64,000 nucleotides of DNA from Hirudinaria manillensis (taxonomy: Eukaryota; Annelida; Clitellata; Hirudinida; Hirudinidae), in NCBI GenBank assembly GCA_034509925.1, contig CM067537.1:5218501-5282500 (forward strand), read 5' to 3'. Below the pieces are notes generated by a model that was not told the origin of the DNA, made no database searches, and worked only from the letters and a program-made list of their open reading frames with translations. The stretch's first letter is position 1. Each line of letters begins with the position of its first letter. This document shows, piece after piece, positions 25,301 through 40,300 of this stretch. Position numbers and translations under genes: made by a program.

Positions 25301-28300
25301 GAAACGGATGAACCGCTTGTTGTGGACGGAACGGACATCGTTGATTGGCTGGTGGAAGTTTCAGAATTGAAAGTTGTAGAAGGTCCTGATGTTACGCTAA
25401 ATGAGGTTGTCGATTGAGGGGAAAAGGTCGATCCACTTGAGGTAACCGGAGATGACATGCTGGATTGAGTGGTTGTCGAATGGCTAGTTGAAGTTCCTGT
25501 ATTCGGTGATGTAGATGGAGCTGAGGTTATTGTGAAGGAAGTGGTCGACTGAGGAGAAACGGATGAACCGCTTGTTGTGGACGGAACGGACATCGTTGAT
25601 TGGCTGGTGGAAGTTTCAGAATTGAAAGTTGTAGAAGGTCCTGATGTTACGCTAAATGAGGTTGTCGATTGAGGGGAAAAGGTCGATCCACTTGAGGTAA
25701 CCGGAGATGACATGCTGGATTGAGTGGTTGTCGAATGGCTAGTTGAAGTTCCTGTATTCGGTGATGTAGATGGAGCTGAGGTTATTGTGAAGGAAGTGGT
25801 CGACTGAGGAGAAACAGATGAACCGCTTGTTGTGGACGGAACGGACATCGTTGATTGGCTGGTGGAAGTTTCAGAATTGAAAGTTGTAGAAGGTCCTGAT
25901 GTTACGCTAAATGAGGTTGTCGATTGAGGGGAAAAGGTCGATCCACTTGAGGTAACCGGAGATGACATGCTGGATTGAGTGGTTGTCGAATGGCTAGTTG
26001 AAGTTCCTGTATTCGGTGATGTAGATGGAGCTGAGGTTATTGTGAAGGAAGTGGTCGACTGAGGAGAAACGGATGAACCGCTTGTTGTGGACGGAACGGA
26101 CATCGTTGATTGGCTGGTGGATGTATCAGAATTGAAAGTTGTAGAAGGTCCTGATGTTACGCTAAATGAGGTTGTTGATTGAGGGGAAAAGGTCGATCCA
26201 CTTGAGGTAACCGGAGATGACATGCTGGATTCAGTGATTGTCGAATGGCTTGTTGAAGTTCCTGTATTCGGTGATGTAGATGGAGCTGAGGTTATTGTGA
26301 AGGAAGTGGTCGACTGAGGAGAAACGGATGAACCGCTTGTTGTGGACGGAACGGACATCGTTGATTGGCTGGTGGATGTATCAGAATTGAAAGATGTAGA
26401 CGGTCCTGATGTTACGTTAAAGGAGGTTGTCGATTGAGGGGAAAAGGTCGATCCACTTGAGGTAACCGGAGATGACATGCTGGATTGAGTGGTTGTCGAA
26501 TGGCTTGTTGATGTTCCTGTATCCGGTGATGTAGATGGAACTGAGGTTATTGTGAAGGAAGTGGTCGACTGAGGAGAAACGGATGAACCGCTTGTTGTGG
26601 ATGGAACGGACATCGTTGATTGGCTGGTGGATGTATCAGAATTGAAAGTTGTAGACGGTCCTGATGTTACGCTAAAGGAGGTTGTCGATTGAGGGGAAAA
26701 GGTCGATCCACTTGAGGTAACCGGAGATGACATGCTGGATTGAGTGGTTGTCGATTGGCTAGTTGAAGTTCCTGTATTCGGTGATGTAGATGGAGCTGAG
26801 GTTATTGTGAAGGAAGTGGTCGACTGAGGAGAAACGGATGAACCGCTTGTTGTGGACGGAACGGACATCGTTGATTGGCTGGTGGAAGTTTCAGAATTGA
26901 AAGTTGTAGAAGGTCCTGATGTTACGCTAAATGAGGTTGTCGATTGAGGGGAAAAGGTCGATCCACTTGAGGTAACCGGAGATGACATGCTGGATTGAGT
27001 GGTTGTCGAATGGCTAGTTGAAGTTCCTGTATTCGGTGATGTAGATGGAGCTGAGGTTATTGTGAAGGAAGTGGTCGACTGAGGAGAAACGGATGAACCG
27101 CTTGTTGTGGACGGAACGGACATCGTTGATTGGCTGGTGGAAGTTTCAGAATTGAAAGTTGTAGAAGGTCCTGATGTTACGCTAAATGAGGTTGTCGATT
27201 GAGGGGAAAAGGTCGATCCACTTGAGGTAACCGGAGATGACATGCTGGATTGAGTGATTGTCGAATGGCTTGTTGATGTTGCTGTATCCGGTGATGTAGA
27301 TGGAGCTGAGGTTATTGTGAAGGAAGTGGTCGACTGAGGAGAAACGGATGAACCGCTTGTTGTGGACGGAACGGACATCGTTGATTGGCTGGTGGAAGTT
27401 TCAGAATTGAAAGTTGTAGAAGGTCCTGATGTTACGCTAAATGAGGTTGTCGATTGAGGGGAAAAGGTCGATCCACTTGAGGTAACCGGAGATGACATGC
27501 TGGATTCAGTGATTGTCGAATGGCTTGTTGAAGTTCCTGTATTCGGTGATGTAGATGGAGCTGAGGTTATTGTGAAGGAAGTGGTCGACTGAGGAGAAAC
27601 GGATGAACCGCTTGTTGTGGACGGAACGGACATCGTTGATTGGCTGGTGGAAGTTTCAGAATTGAAAGTTGTAGAAGGTCCTGATGTTACGCTAAATGAG
27701 GTTGTCGATTGAGGGGAAAAGGTCGATCCACTTGAGGTAACCGGAGATGACATGCTGGATTGAGTGGTTGTCGAATGGCTAGTTGAAGTTCCTGTATTCG
27801 GTGATGTAGATGGAGCTGAGGTTATTGTGAAGGAAGTGGTCGACTGAGGAGAAACGGATGAACCGCTTGTTGTGGACGGAACGGACATCGTTGATTGGCT
27901 GGTGGAAGTTTCAGAATTGAAAGTTGTAGAAGGTCCTGATGTTACGCTAAATGAGGTTGTCGATTGAGGGGAAAAGGTCGATCCACTTGAGGTAACCGGA
28001 GATGACATGCTGGATTCAGTGATTGTCGAATGGCTTGTTGAAGTTCCTGTATTCGGTGATGTAGATGGAGCTGAGGTTATTGTGAAGGAAGTGGTCGACT
28101 GAGGAGAAACGGATGAACCGCTTGTTGTGGACGGAACGGACATCGTTGATTGGCTGGTGGAAGTTTCAGAATTGAAAGTTGTAGAAGGTCCTGATGTTAC
28201 GCTAAATGAGGTTGTCGATTGAGGGGAAAAGGTCGATCCACTTGAGGTAACCGGAGATGACATGCTGGATTCAGTGATTGTCGAATGGCTTGTTGAAGTT

Positions 28301-31300
28301 CCTGTATTCGGTGATGTAGATGGAGCTGAGGTTATTGTGAAGGAAGTGGTCGACTGAGGAGAAACGGATGAACCGCTTGTTGTGGACGGAACGGACATCG
28401 TTGATTGGCTGGTGGATGTATCAGAATTGAATGTTGTAGAAGGTCCTGATGTTACTCTAAAGGAGGTTGTCGATTGAGGGGAAAAGGTCGATCCACTTGA
28501 GGTAACCGGAGATGACATGCTGGATTGAGTGGTTGTCGAATGGCTAGTTGAAGTTCCTGTATTCGGTGATGTAGATGGAGCTGAGGTTATTGTGAAGGAA
28601 GTGGTCGACTGAGGAGAAACGGATGAACCGCTTGTTGTGGACGGAACGGACATCGTTGATTGGCTGGTGGATGTATCAGAATTGAAAGTTGTAGAAGGTC
28701 CTGATGTTACGCTAAATGAGGTTGTTGATTGAGGGGAAAAGGTCGATCCACTTGAGGTAACCGGAGATGACATGCTGGATTCAGTGATTGTCGAATGGCT
28801 TGTTGAAGTTCCTGTATTCGGTGATGTAGATGGAGCTGAGGTTATTGTGAAGGAAGTGGTCGACTGAGGAGAAACGGATGAACCGCTTGTTGTGGACGGA
28901 ACGGACATCGTTGATTGGCTGGTGGATGTATCAGAATTGAAAGATGTAGACGGTCCTGATGTTACGTTAAAGGAGGTTGTCGATTGAGGGGAAAAGGTCG
29001 ATCCACTTGAGGTAACCGGAGATGACATGCTGGATTGAGTGGTTGTCGAATGGCTTGTTGATGTTCCTGTATCCGGTGATGTAGATGGAACTGAGGTTAT
29101 TGTGAAGGAAGTGGTCGACTGAGGAGAAACGGATGAACCGCTTGTTGTGGATGGAACGGACATCGTTGATTGGCTGGTGGATGTATCAGAATTGAAAGTT
29201 GTAGACGGTCCTGATGTTACGCTAAAGGAGGTTGTCGATTGAGGGGAAAAGGTCGATCCACTTGAGGTAACCGGAGATGACATGCTGGATTGAGTGGTTG
29301 TCGATTGGCTAGTTGAAGTTCCTGTATTCGGTGATGTAGATGGAGCTGAGGTTATTGTGAAGGAAGTGGTCGACTGAGGAGAAACGGATGAACCGCTTGT
29401 TGTGGACGGAACGGACATCGTTGATTGGCTGGTGGAAGTTTCAGAATTGAAAGTTGTAGAAGGTCCTGATGTTACGCTAAATGAGGTTGTCGATTGAGGG
29501 GAAAAGGTCGATCCACTTGAGGTAACCGGAGATGACATGCTGGATTGAGTGGTTGTCGAATGGCTAGTTGAAGTTCCTGTATTCGGTGATGTAGATGGAG
29601 CTGAGGTTATTGTGAAGGAAGTGGTCGACTGAGGAGAAACGGATGAACCGCTTGTTGTGGACGGAACGGACATCGTTGATTGGCTGGTGGAAGTTTCAGA
29701 ATTGAAAGTTGTAGAAGGTCCTGATGTTACGCTAAATGAGGTTGTCGATTGAGGGGAAAAGGTCGATCCACTTGAGGTAACCGGAGATGACATGCTGGAT
29801 TGAGTGATTGTCGAATGGCTTGTTGATGTTGCTGTATCCGGTGATGTAGATGGAGCTGAGGTTATTGTGAAGGAAGTGGTCGACTGAGGAGAAACGGATG
29901 AACCGCTTGTTGTGGACGGAACGGACATCGTTGATTGGCTGGTGGAAGTTTCAGAATTGAAAGTTGTAGAAGGTCCTGATGTTACGCTAAATGAGGTTGT
30001 CGATTGAGGGGAAAAGGTCGATCCACTTGAGGTAACCGGAGATGACATGCTGGATTCAGTGATTGTCGAATGGCTTGTTGAAGTTCCTGTATTCGGTGAT
30101 GTAGATGGAGCTGAGGTTATTGTGAAGGAAGTGGTCGACTGAGGAGAAACGGATGAACCGCTTGTTGTGGACGGAACGGACATCGTTGATTGGCTGGTGG
30201 ATGTATCAGAATTGAATGTTGTAGAAGGTCCTGATGTTACTCTAAAGGAGGTTGTCGATTGAGGGGAAAAGGTCGATCCACTTGAGGTAACCGGAGATGA
30301 CATGCTGGATTCAGTGATTGTCGAATGGCTTGTTGATGTTGCTGTATCCGGTGATGTAGATGGAGCTGAGGTTATTGTGAAGGAAGTGGTCGACTGAGGA
30401 GAAACGGATGAACCGCTTGTTGTGGACGGAACGTACATCGTTGATTGGCTGGTGGATGTATCAGAATTGAATGTTGTAGAAGGTCCTGATGTTACTCTAA
30501 AGGAGGTTGTCGATTGAGGGGAAAAGGTCGATCCACTTGAGGTAACCGGAGATGACATGCTGGATTGAGTAATTGTCGAATGGCTTGTTGATGTTGCTGT
30601 ATCCGGTGATGTAGATGGAGCTGAGGTTATTGTGAAGGAAGTGGTCGACTGAGGAGAAACGGATGAACCGCTTGTTGTGGACGGAACGGACATCGTTGAT
30701 TGGCTGGTGGATGTATCAGAATTGAATGTTGTAGAAGGTCCTGATGTTACTCTAAAGGAGGTTGTCGATTGAGGGGAAAAGGTCGATCCACTTGAGGTAA
30801 CCGGAGATGACATGCTGGATTCAGTGATTGTCGAATGGCTTGTTGAAGTTCCTGTATTCGGTGATGTAGATGGAGCTGAGGTTATTGTGTCGGAAGTGGT
30901 CGACTGAGGAGAAACGGATGAACCGCTTGTTGTGGACGGAACGGACATCGTTGATTGGCTGGTGGATGTATCAGAATTGAAAGTTGTAGACGGTCCTGAT
31001 GTTACGCTAAATGAGGTTGTCGATTGAGGGGAATGGGTCGATCCACTTGAGTTAACCGGAGATGACATGCTGGATTGAGTGATTGTCGAATGGCTTGTTG
31101 ATGTTGCTGTATCCGGTGATGTAGATGGAGCTGAGGTTATTGTGAAGGAAGTGGTCGACTGAGGAGAAACGGATGAACCGCTTGTTGTGGACGGAACGGA
31201 CATCGTTGATTGGCTGGTGGAAGTTTCAGAATTGAAAGTTGTAGAAGGTCCTGATGTTACGCTAAATGAGGTTGTCGATTGAGGAGAAAAGGTCGATCCA

Positions 31301-34300
31301 CTTGAGGTAACCGGAGATGACATGCTGGATTGAGTGATTGTCGAATGGCTTGTTGATGTTGCTGTATCCGGTGATGTAGATGGAGCTGAGGTTATTGTGA
31401 AGGAAGTGGTCGACTGAGGAGAAACGGATGAACCGCTTGTTGTGGACGGAACGGACATCGTTGATTGGCTGGTGGAAGTTTCAGAATTGAAAGTTGTAGA
31501 AGGTCCTGATGTTACGCTAAATGAGGTTGTCGATTGAGGGGAAAAGGTCGATCCACTTGAGGTAACCGGAGATGACATGCTGGATTCAGTGATTGTCGAA
31601 TGGCTTGTTGATGTTGCTGTATCCGGTGATGTAGATGGAGCTGAGGTTATTGTGAAGGAAGTGGTCGACTGAGGAGAAACGGATGAACCGCTTGTTGTGG
31701 ACGGAACGGACATCGTTGATTGGCTGGTGGATGTATCAGAATTGAATGTTGTAGAAGGTCCTGATGTTACTCTAAAGGAGGTTGTCGATTGAGGGGAAAA
31801 GGTCGATCCACTTGAGGTAACCGGAGATGACATGCTGGATTCAGTGATTGTCGAATGGCTTGTTGAAGTTCCTGTATTCGGTGATGTAGATGGAGCTGAG
31901 GTTATTGTGTCGGAAGTGGTCGACTGAGGAGAAACGGATGAACCGCTTGTTGTGGACGGAACGGACATCGTTGATTGGCTGGTGGATGTATCAGAATTGA
32001 AAGTTGTAGACGGTCCTGATGTTACGCTAAATGAGGTTGTCGATTGAGGGGAATGGGTCGATCCACTTGAGTTAACCGGAGATGACATGCTGGATTGAGT
32101 GATTGTCGAATGGCTTGTTGATGTTGCTGTATCCGGTGATGTAGATGGAGCTGAGGTTATTGTGAAGGAAGTGGTCGACTGAGGAGAAACGGATGAACCG
32201 CTTGTTGTGGACGGAACGGACATCGTTGATTGGCTGGTGGATGTATCAGAATTGAATGTTGTAGAAGGTCCTGATGTTACTCTAAAGGAGGTTGTCGATT
32301 GAGGGGAAAAGGTCGATCCACTTGAGGTAACCGGAGATGACATGCTGGATTCAGTGATTGTCGAATGGCTTGTTGATGTTGCTGTATCCGGTGATGTAGA
32401 TGGAGCTGAGGTTATTGTGAAGGAAGTGGTCGACTGAGGAGAAACGGATGAACCGCTTGTTGTGGACGGAACGGACATCGTTGATTGGCTGGTGGATGTA
32501 TCAGAATTGAATGTTGTAGAAGGTCCTGATGTTACTCTAAAGGAGGTTGTCGATTGAGGGGAAAAGGTCGATCCACTTGAGGTAACCGGAGATGACATGC
32601 TGGATTCAGTGATTGTCGAATGGCTTGTTGAAGTTCCTGTATTCGGTGATGTAGATGGAGCTGAGGTTATTGTGTAGGAAGTGGTCGACTGAGGAGAAAC
32701 GGATGAACCGCTTGTTGTGGACGGAACGGACATCGTTGATTGGCTGGTGGATGTATCAGAATTGAAAGTTGTAGACGGTCCTGATGTTACGCTAAAGGAG
32801 GTTGTCGATTGAGGGGAAAAGGTCGATCCACTTGAGGTAACCGGAGATGACATGCTGGATTCAGTGATTGTCGAATGGCTTGTTGATGTTGCTGTATCCG
32901 GTGATGTAGATGGAGCTGAGGTTATTGTGAAGGAAGTGGTCGACTGAGGAGAAACGGATGAACCGCTTGTTGTGGACGGAACGGACATCGTTGATTGGCT
33001 GGTGGAAGTTTCAGAATTGAAAGTTGTAGAAGGTCCTGATGTTACGCTAAATGAGGTTGTCGATTGAGGGGAAAAGGTCGATCCACTTGAGGTAACCGGA
33101 GATGACATGCTGGATTCAGTGATTGTCGAATGGCTTGTTGATGTTCCTGTATCCGGTGATGTAGATGGAGCTGAGGTTATTGTGAAGGAAGTGGTCGACT
33201 GAGGAGAAACGGATGAACCGCTTGTTGTGGACGGAACGGACATCGTTGATTGGCTGGTGGAAGTTTCAGAATTGAAAGTTGTAGAAGGTCCTGATGTTAC
33301 GCTAAATGAGGTTGTCGATTGAGGGGAAAAGGTCGATCCACTTGAGGTAACCGGAGATGACATGCTGGATTGAGTGGTTGGCGAATGGCTAGTTGAAGTT
33401 CCTGTATTCGGTGATGTAGATGGAGCTGAGGTTATTGTGAAGGAAGTGGTCGACTGAGGAGAAACGGATGAACCGCTTGTTGTGGACGGAACGGACATCG
33501 TTGATTGGCTGGTGGATGTATCAGAATTGAAAGTTGTAGACGGTCCTGATGTTACGCTAAAGGAGGTTGTCGATTGAGGGGAAAAGGTCGATCCACTTGA
33601 GGTAACCGGAGATGACATGCTGGATTCAGTGATTGTCGAATGGCTTGTTGAAGTTCCTGTATTCGGTGATGTAGATGGAGCTGAGGTTATTGTGTAGGAA
33701 GTGGTCGACTGAGGAGAAACGGATGAACCGCTTGTTGTGGACGGAACGGACATCGTTGATTGGCTGGTGGATGTATCAGAATTGAAAGTTGTAGACGGTC
33801 CTGATGTTACGCTAAAGGAGGTTGTCGATTGAGGGGAAAAGGTCGATCCACTTGAGGTAACCGGAGATGACATGCTGGATTCAGTGATTGTCGAATGGCT
33901 TGTTGATGTTGCTGTATCCGGTGATGTAGATGGAGCTGAGGTTATTGTGAAGGAAGTGGTCGACTGAGGAGAAACGGATGAACCGCTTGTTGTGGACGGA
34001 ACGGACATCGTTGATTGGCTGGTGGAAGTTTCAGAATTGAAAGTTGTAGAAGGTCCTGATGTTACGCTAAATGAGGTTGTCGATTGAGGGGAAAAGGTCG
34101 ATCCACTTGAGGTAACCGGAGATGACATGCTGGATTCAGTGATTGTCGAATGGCTTGTTGATGTTCCTGTATCCGGTGATGTAGATGGAGCTGAGGTTAT
34201 TGTGAAGGAAGTGGTCGACTGAGGAGAAACGGATGAACCGCTTGTTGTGGACGGAACGGACATCGTTGATTGGCTGGTGGAAGTTTCAGAATTGAAAGTT

Positions 34301-37300
34301 GTAGAAGGTCCTGATGTTACGCTAAATGAGGTTGTCGATTGAGGGGAAAAGGTCGATCCACTTGAGGTAACCGGAGATGACATGCTGGATTGAGTGGTTG
34401 GCGAATGGCTAGTTGAAGTTCCTGTATTCGGTGATGTAGATGGAGCTGAGGTTATTGTGAAGGAAGTGGTCGACTGAGGAGAAACGGATGAACCGCTTGT
34501 TGTGGACGGAACGGACATCGTTGATTGGCTGGTGGATGTATCAGAATTGAAAGTTGTAGACGGTCCTGATGTTACGCTAAAGGAGGTTGTCGATTGAGGG
34601 GAAAAGGTCGATCCACTTGAGGTAACCGGAGATGACATGCTGGATTGAGTGATTGTCGAATGGCTTGTTGATGTTCCTGTATCCGGTGATGTAGATGGAG
34701 CTGAGGTTATTGTGAAGGAAGTGGTCGACTGAGGAGAAACGGATGAACCGCTTGTTGTGGACGGAACGGACATCGTTGATTGGCTGGTGGAAGTTTCAGA
34801 ATTGAAAGTTGTAGAAGGTCCTGATGTTACGCTAAATGAGGTTGTCGATTGAGGGGAAAAGGTCGATCCACTTGAGGTAACCGGAGATGACATGCTGGAT
34901 TGAGTGGTTGTCGAATGGCTAGTTGAAGTTCCTGTATTCGGTGATGTAGATGGAGCTGAGGTTATTGTGAAGGAAGTGGTCGACTGAGGAGAAACGGATG
35001 AACCGCTTGTTGTGGACGGAACGGACATCGTTGATTGGCTGGTGGATGTATCAGAATTGAAAGTTGTAGACGGTCCTGATGTTACGCTAAATGAGGTTGT
35101 CGATTGAGGGGAATGGGTCGATCCACTTGAGTTAACCGGAGATGACATGCTGGATTGAGTGATTGTCGAATGGCTTGTTGATGTTGCTGTATCCGGTGAT
35201 GTAGATGGAGCTGAGGTTATTGTGAAGGAAGTGGTCGACTGAGGAGAAACGGATGAACCGCTTGTTGTGGATGGAACGGACATCGTTGATTGGCTGGTGG
35301 AAGTTTCAGAATTGAATGTTGTAGAAGGTCCTGATGTTACTCTAAAGGAGGTTGTCGATTGAGGGGAAAAGGTCGATCCACTTGAGGTAACCGGAGATGA
35401 CATGCTGGATTCAGTGATTGTCGAATGGCTTGTTGAAGTTCCTGTATTCGGTGATGTAGATGGAGCTGAGGTTATTGTGTAGGAAGTGGTCGACTGAGGA
35501 GAAACGGATGAACCGCTTGTTGTGGACGGAACGGACATCGTTGATTGGCTGGTGGATGTATCAGAATTGAAAGTTGTAGACGGTCCTGATGTTACGCTAA
35601 AGGAGGTTGTCGATTGAGGGGAAAAGGTCGATCCACTTGAGGTAACCGGAGATGACATGCTGGATTCAGTGATTGTCGAATGGCTTGTTGATGTTGCTGT
35701 ATCCGGTGATGTAGATGGAGCTGAGGTTATTGTGAAGGAAGTGGTCGACTGAGGAGAAACGGATGAACCGCTTGTTGTGGACGGAACGGACATCGTTGAT
35801 TGGCTGGTGGAAGTTTCAGAATTGAAAGTTGTAGAAGGTCCTGATGTTACGCTAAATGAGGTTGTCGATTGAGGGGAAAAGGTCGATCCACTTGAGGTAA
35901 CCGGAGATGACATGCTGGATTGAGTGGTTGGCGAATGGCTAGTTGAAGTTCCTGTATTCGGTGATGTAGATGGAGCTGAGGTTATTGTGAAGGAAGTGGT
36001 CGACTGAGGAGAAACGGATGAACCGCTTGTTGTGGACGGAACGGACATCGTTGATTGGCTGGTGGATGTATCAGAATTGAAAGTTGTAGACGGTCCTGAT
36101 GTTACGCTAAAGGAGGTTGTCGATTGAGGGGAAAAGGTCGATCCACTTGAGGTAACCGGAGATGACATGCTGGATTCAGTGATTGTCGAATGGCTTGTTG
36201 ATGTTCCTGTATCCGGTGATGTAGATGGAGCTGAGGTTATTGTGAAGGAAGTGGTCGACTGAGGAGAAACGGATGAACCGCTTGTTGTGGACGGAACGGA
36301 CATCGTTGATTGGCTGGTGGAAGTTTCAGAATTGAAAGTTGTAGAAGGTCCTGATGTTACGCTAAATGAGGTTGTCGATTGAGGGGAAAAGGTCGATCCA
36401 CTTGAGGTAACCGGAGATGACATGCTGGATTGAGTGGTTGTCGAATGGCTAGTTGAAGTTCCTGTATTCGGTGATGTAGATGGAGCTGAGGTTATTGTGA
36501 AGGAAGTGGTCGACTGAGGAGAAACGGATGAACCGCTTGTTGTGGACGGAACGGACATCGTTGATTGGCTGGTGGAAGTTTCAGAATTGAATGTTGTAGA
36601 AGGTCCTGATGTTACGCTAAAGGAGGTTGTCGATTGAGGGGAAAAGGTCGATCCACTTGAGGTAACCGGAGATGACATGCTGGATTCAGTGATTGTCGAA
36701 TGGCTTGTTGATGTTGCTGTATCCGGTGATGTAGATGGAGCTGAGGTTATTGTGAAGGAAGTGGTCGACTGAGGAGAAACGGATGAACCGCTTGTTGTGG
36801 ACGGAACGGACATCGTTGATTGGCTGGTGGATGTATCAGAATTGAAAGTTGTAGACGGTCCTGATGTTACGCTAAATGAGGTTGTCGATTGAGGGGAATG
36901 GGTCGATCCACTTGAGTTAACCGGAGATGACATGCTGGATTGAGTGATTGTCGAATGGCTTGTTGATGTTGCTGTATCCGGTGATGTAGATGGAGCTGAG
37001 GTTATTGTGAAGGAAGTGGTCGACTGAGGAGAAACGGATGAACCGCTTGTTGTGGACGGAACGGACATCGTTGATTGGCTGGTGGAAGTTTCAGAATTGA
37101 ATGTTGTAGAAGGTCCTGATGTTACGCTAAAGGAGGTTGTCGATTGAGGGGAAAAGGTCGATCCACTTGAGGTAACCGGAGATGACATGCTGGATTCAGT
37201 GATTGTCGAATGGCTTGTTGATGTTGCTGTATCCGGTGATGTAGATGGAGCTGAGGTTATTGTGAAGGAAGTGGTCGACTGAGGAGAAACGGATGAACCG

Positions 37301-40300
37301 CTTGTTGTGGACGGAACGGACATCGTTGATTGGCTGGTGGATGTATCAGAATTGAAAGTTGTAGACGGTCCTGATGTTACGCTAAATGAGGTTGTCGATT
37401 GAGGGGAATGGGTCGATCCACTTGAGTTAACCGGAGATGACATGCTGGATTGAGTGATTGTCGAATGGCTTGTTGATGTTGCTGTATCCGGTGATGTAGA
37501 TGGAGCTGAGGTTATTGTGAAGGAAGTGGTCGACTGAGGAGAAACGGATGAACCGCTTGTTGTGGATGGAACGGACATCGTTGATTGGCTGGTGGAAGTT
37601 TCAGAATTGAATGTTGTAGAAGGTCCTGATGTTACTCTAAAGGAGGTTGTCGATTGAGGGGAAAAGGTCGATCCACTTGAGGTAACCGGAGATGACATGC
37701 TGGATTCAGTGATTGTCGAATGGCTTGTTGAAGTTCCTGTATTCGGTGATGTAGATGGAGCTGAGGTTATTGTGTAGGAAGTGGTCGACTGAGGAGAAAC
37801 GGATGAACCGCTTGTTGTGGACGGAACGGACATCGTTGATTGGCTGGTGGATGTATCAGAATTGAAAGTTGTAGACGGTCCTGATGTTACGCTAAAGGAG
37901 GTTGTCGATTGAGGGGAAAAGGTCGATCCACTTGAGGTAACCGGAGATGACATGCTGGATTCAGTGATTGTCGAATGGCTTGTTGATGTTGCTGTATCCG
38001 GTGATGTAGATGGAGCTGAGGTTATTGTGAAGGAAGTGGTCGACTGAGGAGAAACGGATGAACCGCTTGTTGTGGACGGAACGGACATCGTTGATTGGCT
38101 GGTGGAAGTTTCAGAATTGAAAGTTGTAGAAGGTCCTGATGTTACGCTAAATGAGGTTGTCGATTGAGGGGAAAAGGTCGATCCACTTGAGGTAACCGGA
38201 GATGACATGCTGGATTGAGTGGTTGGCGAATGGCTAGTTGAAGTTCCTGTATTCGGTGATGTAGATGGAGCTGAGGTTATTGTGAAGGAAGTGGTCGACT
38301 GAGGAGAAACGGATGAACCGCTTGTTGTGGACGGAACGGACATCGTTGATTGGCTGGTGGATGTATCAGAATTGAAAGTTGTAGACGGTCCTGATGTTAC
38401 GCTAAAGGAGGTTGTCGATTGAGGGGAAAAGGTCGATCCACTTGAGGTAACCGGAGATGACATGCTGGATTCAGTGATTGTCGAATGGCTTGTTGATGTT
38501 CCTGTATCCGGTGATGTAGATGGAGCTGAGGTTATTGTGAAGGAAGTGGTCGACTGAGGAGAAACGGATGAACCGCTTGTTGTGGACGGAACGGACATCG
38601 TTGATTGGCTGGTGGAAGTTTCAGAATTGAAAGTTGTAGAAGGTCCTGATGTTACGCTAAATGAGGTTGTCGATTGAGGGGAAAAGGTCGATCCACTTGA
38701 GGTAACCGGAGATGACATGCTGGATTGAGTGGTTGTCGAATGGCTAGTTGAAGTTCCTGTATTCGGTGATGTAGATGGAGCTGAGGTTATTGTGAAGGAA
38801 GTGGTCGACTGAGGAGAAACGGATGAACCGCTTGTTGTGGACGGAACGGACATCGTTGATTGGCTGGTGGAAGTTTCAGAATTGAATGTTGTAGAAGGTC
38901 CTGATGTTACGCTAAAGGAGGTTGTCGATTGAGGGGAAAAAGGTCGATCCACTTGAGGTAACCGGAGATGACATGCTGGATTCAGTGATTGTCGAATGGC
39001 TTGTTGATGTTGCTGTATCCGGTGATGTAGATGGAGCTGAGGTTATTGTGAAGGAAGTGGTCGACTGAGGAGAAACGGATGAACCGCTTGTTGTGGACGG
39101 AACGGACATCGTTGATTGGCTGGTGGATGTATCAGAATTGAAAGTTGTAGACGGTCCTGATGTTACGCTAAATGAGGTTGTCGATTGAGGGGAATGGGTC
39201 GATCCACTTGAGTTAACCGGAGATGACATGCTGGATTGAGTGATTGTCGAATGGCTTGTTGATGTTGCTGTATCCGGTGATGTAGATGGAGCTGAGGTTA
39301 TTGTGAAGGAAGTGGTCGACTGAGGAGAAACGGATGAACCGCTTGTTGTGGACGGAACGGACATCGTTGATTGGCTGGTGGAAGTTTCAGAATTGAATGT
39401 TGTAGAAGGTCCTGATGTTACGCTAAAGGAGGTTGTCGATTGAGGGGAAAAGGTCGATCCACTTGAGGTAACCGGAGATGACATGCTGGATTCAGTGATT
39501 GTCGAATGGCTTGTTGATGTTGCTGTATCCGGTGATGTAGATGGAGCTGAGGTTATTGTGAAGGAAGTGGTCGACTGAGGAGAAACGGATGAACCGCTTG
39601 TTGTGGACGGAACGGACATCGTTGATTGGCTGGTGGATGTATCAGAATTGAAAGTTGTAGACGGTCCTGATGTTACGCTAAATGAGGTTGTCGATTGAGG
39701 GGAATGGGTCGATCCACTTGAGTTAACCGGAGATGACATGCTGGATTGAGTGATTGTCGAATGGCTTGTTGATGTTGCTGTATCCGGTGATGTAGATGGA
39801 GCTGAGGTTATTGTGAAGGAAGTGGTCGACTGAGGAGAAACGGATGAACCGCTTGTTGTGGACGGAACGGACATCGTTGATTGGCTGGTGGATGTATCAG
39901 AATTGAAAGTTGTAGACGGTCCTGATGTTACGCTAAATGAGGTTGTCGATTGAGGGGAATGGGTCGATCCACTTGAGTTAACCGGAGATGACATGCTGGA
40001 TTGAGTGATTGTCGAATGGCTTGTTGATGTTGCTGTATCCGGTGATGTAGATGGAGCTGAGGTTATTGTGAAGGAAGTGGTCGACTGAGGAGAAACGGAT
40101 GAACCGCTTGTTGTGGATGGAACGGACATCGTTGATTGGCTGGTGGAAGTTTCAGAATTGAATGTTGTAGAAGGTCCTGATGTTACTCTAAAGGAGGTTG
40201 TCGATTGAGGGGAAAAGGTCGATCCACTTGAGGTAACCGGAGATGACATGCTGGATTCAGTGATTGTCGAATGGCTTGTTGAAGTTCCTGTATTCGGTGA

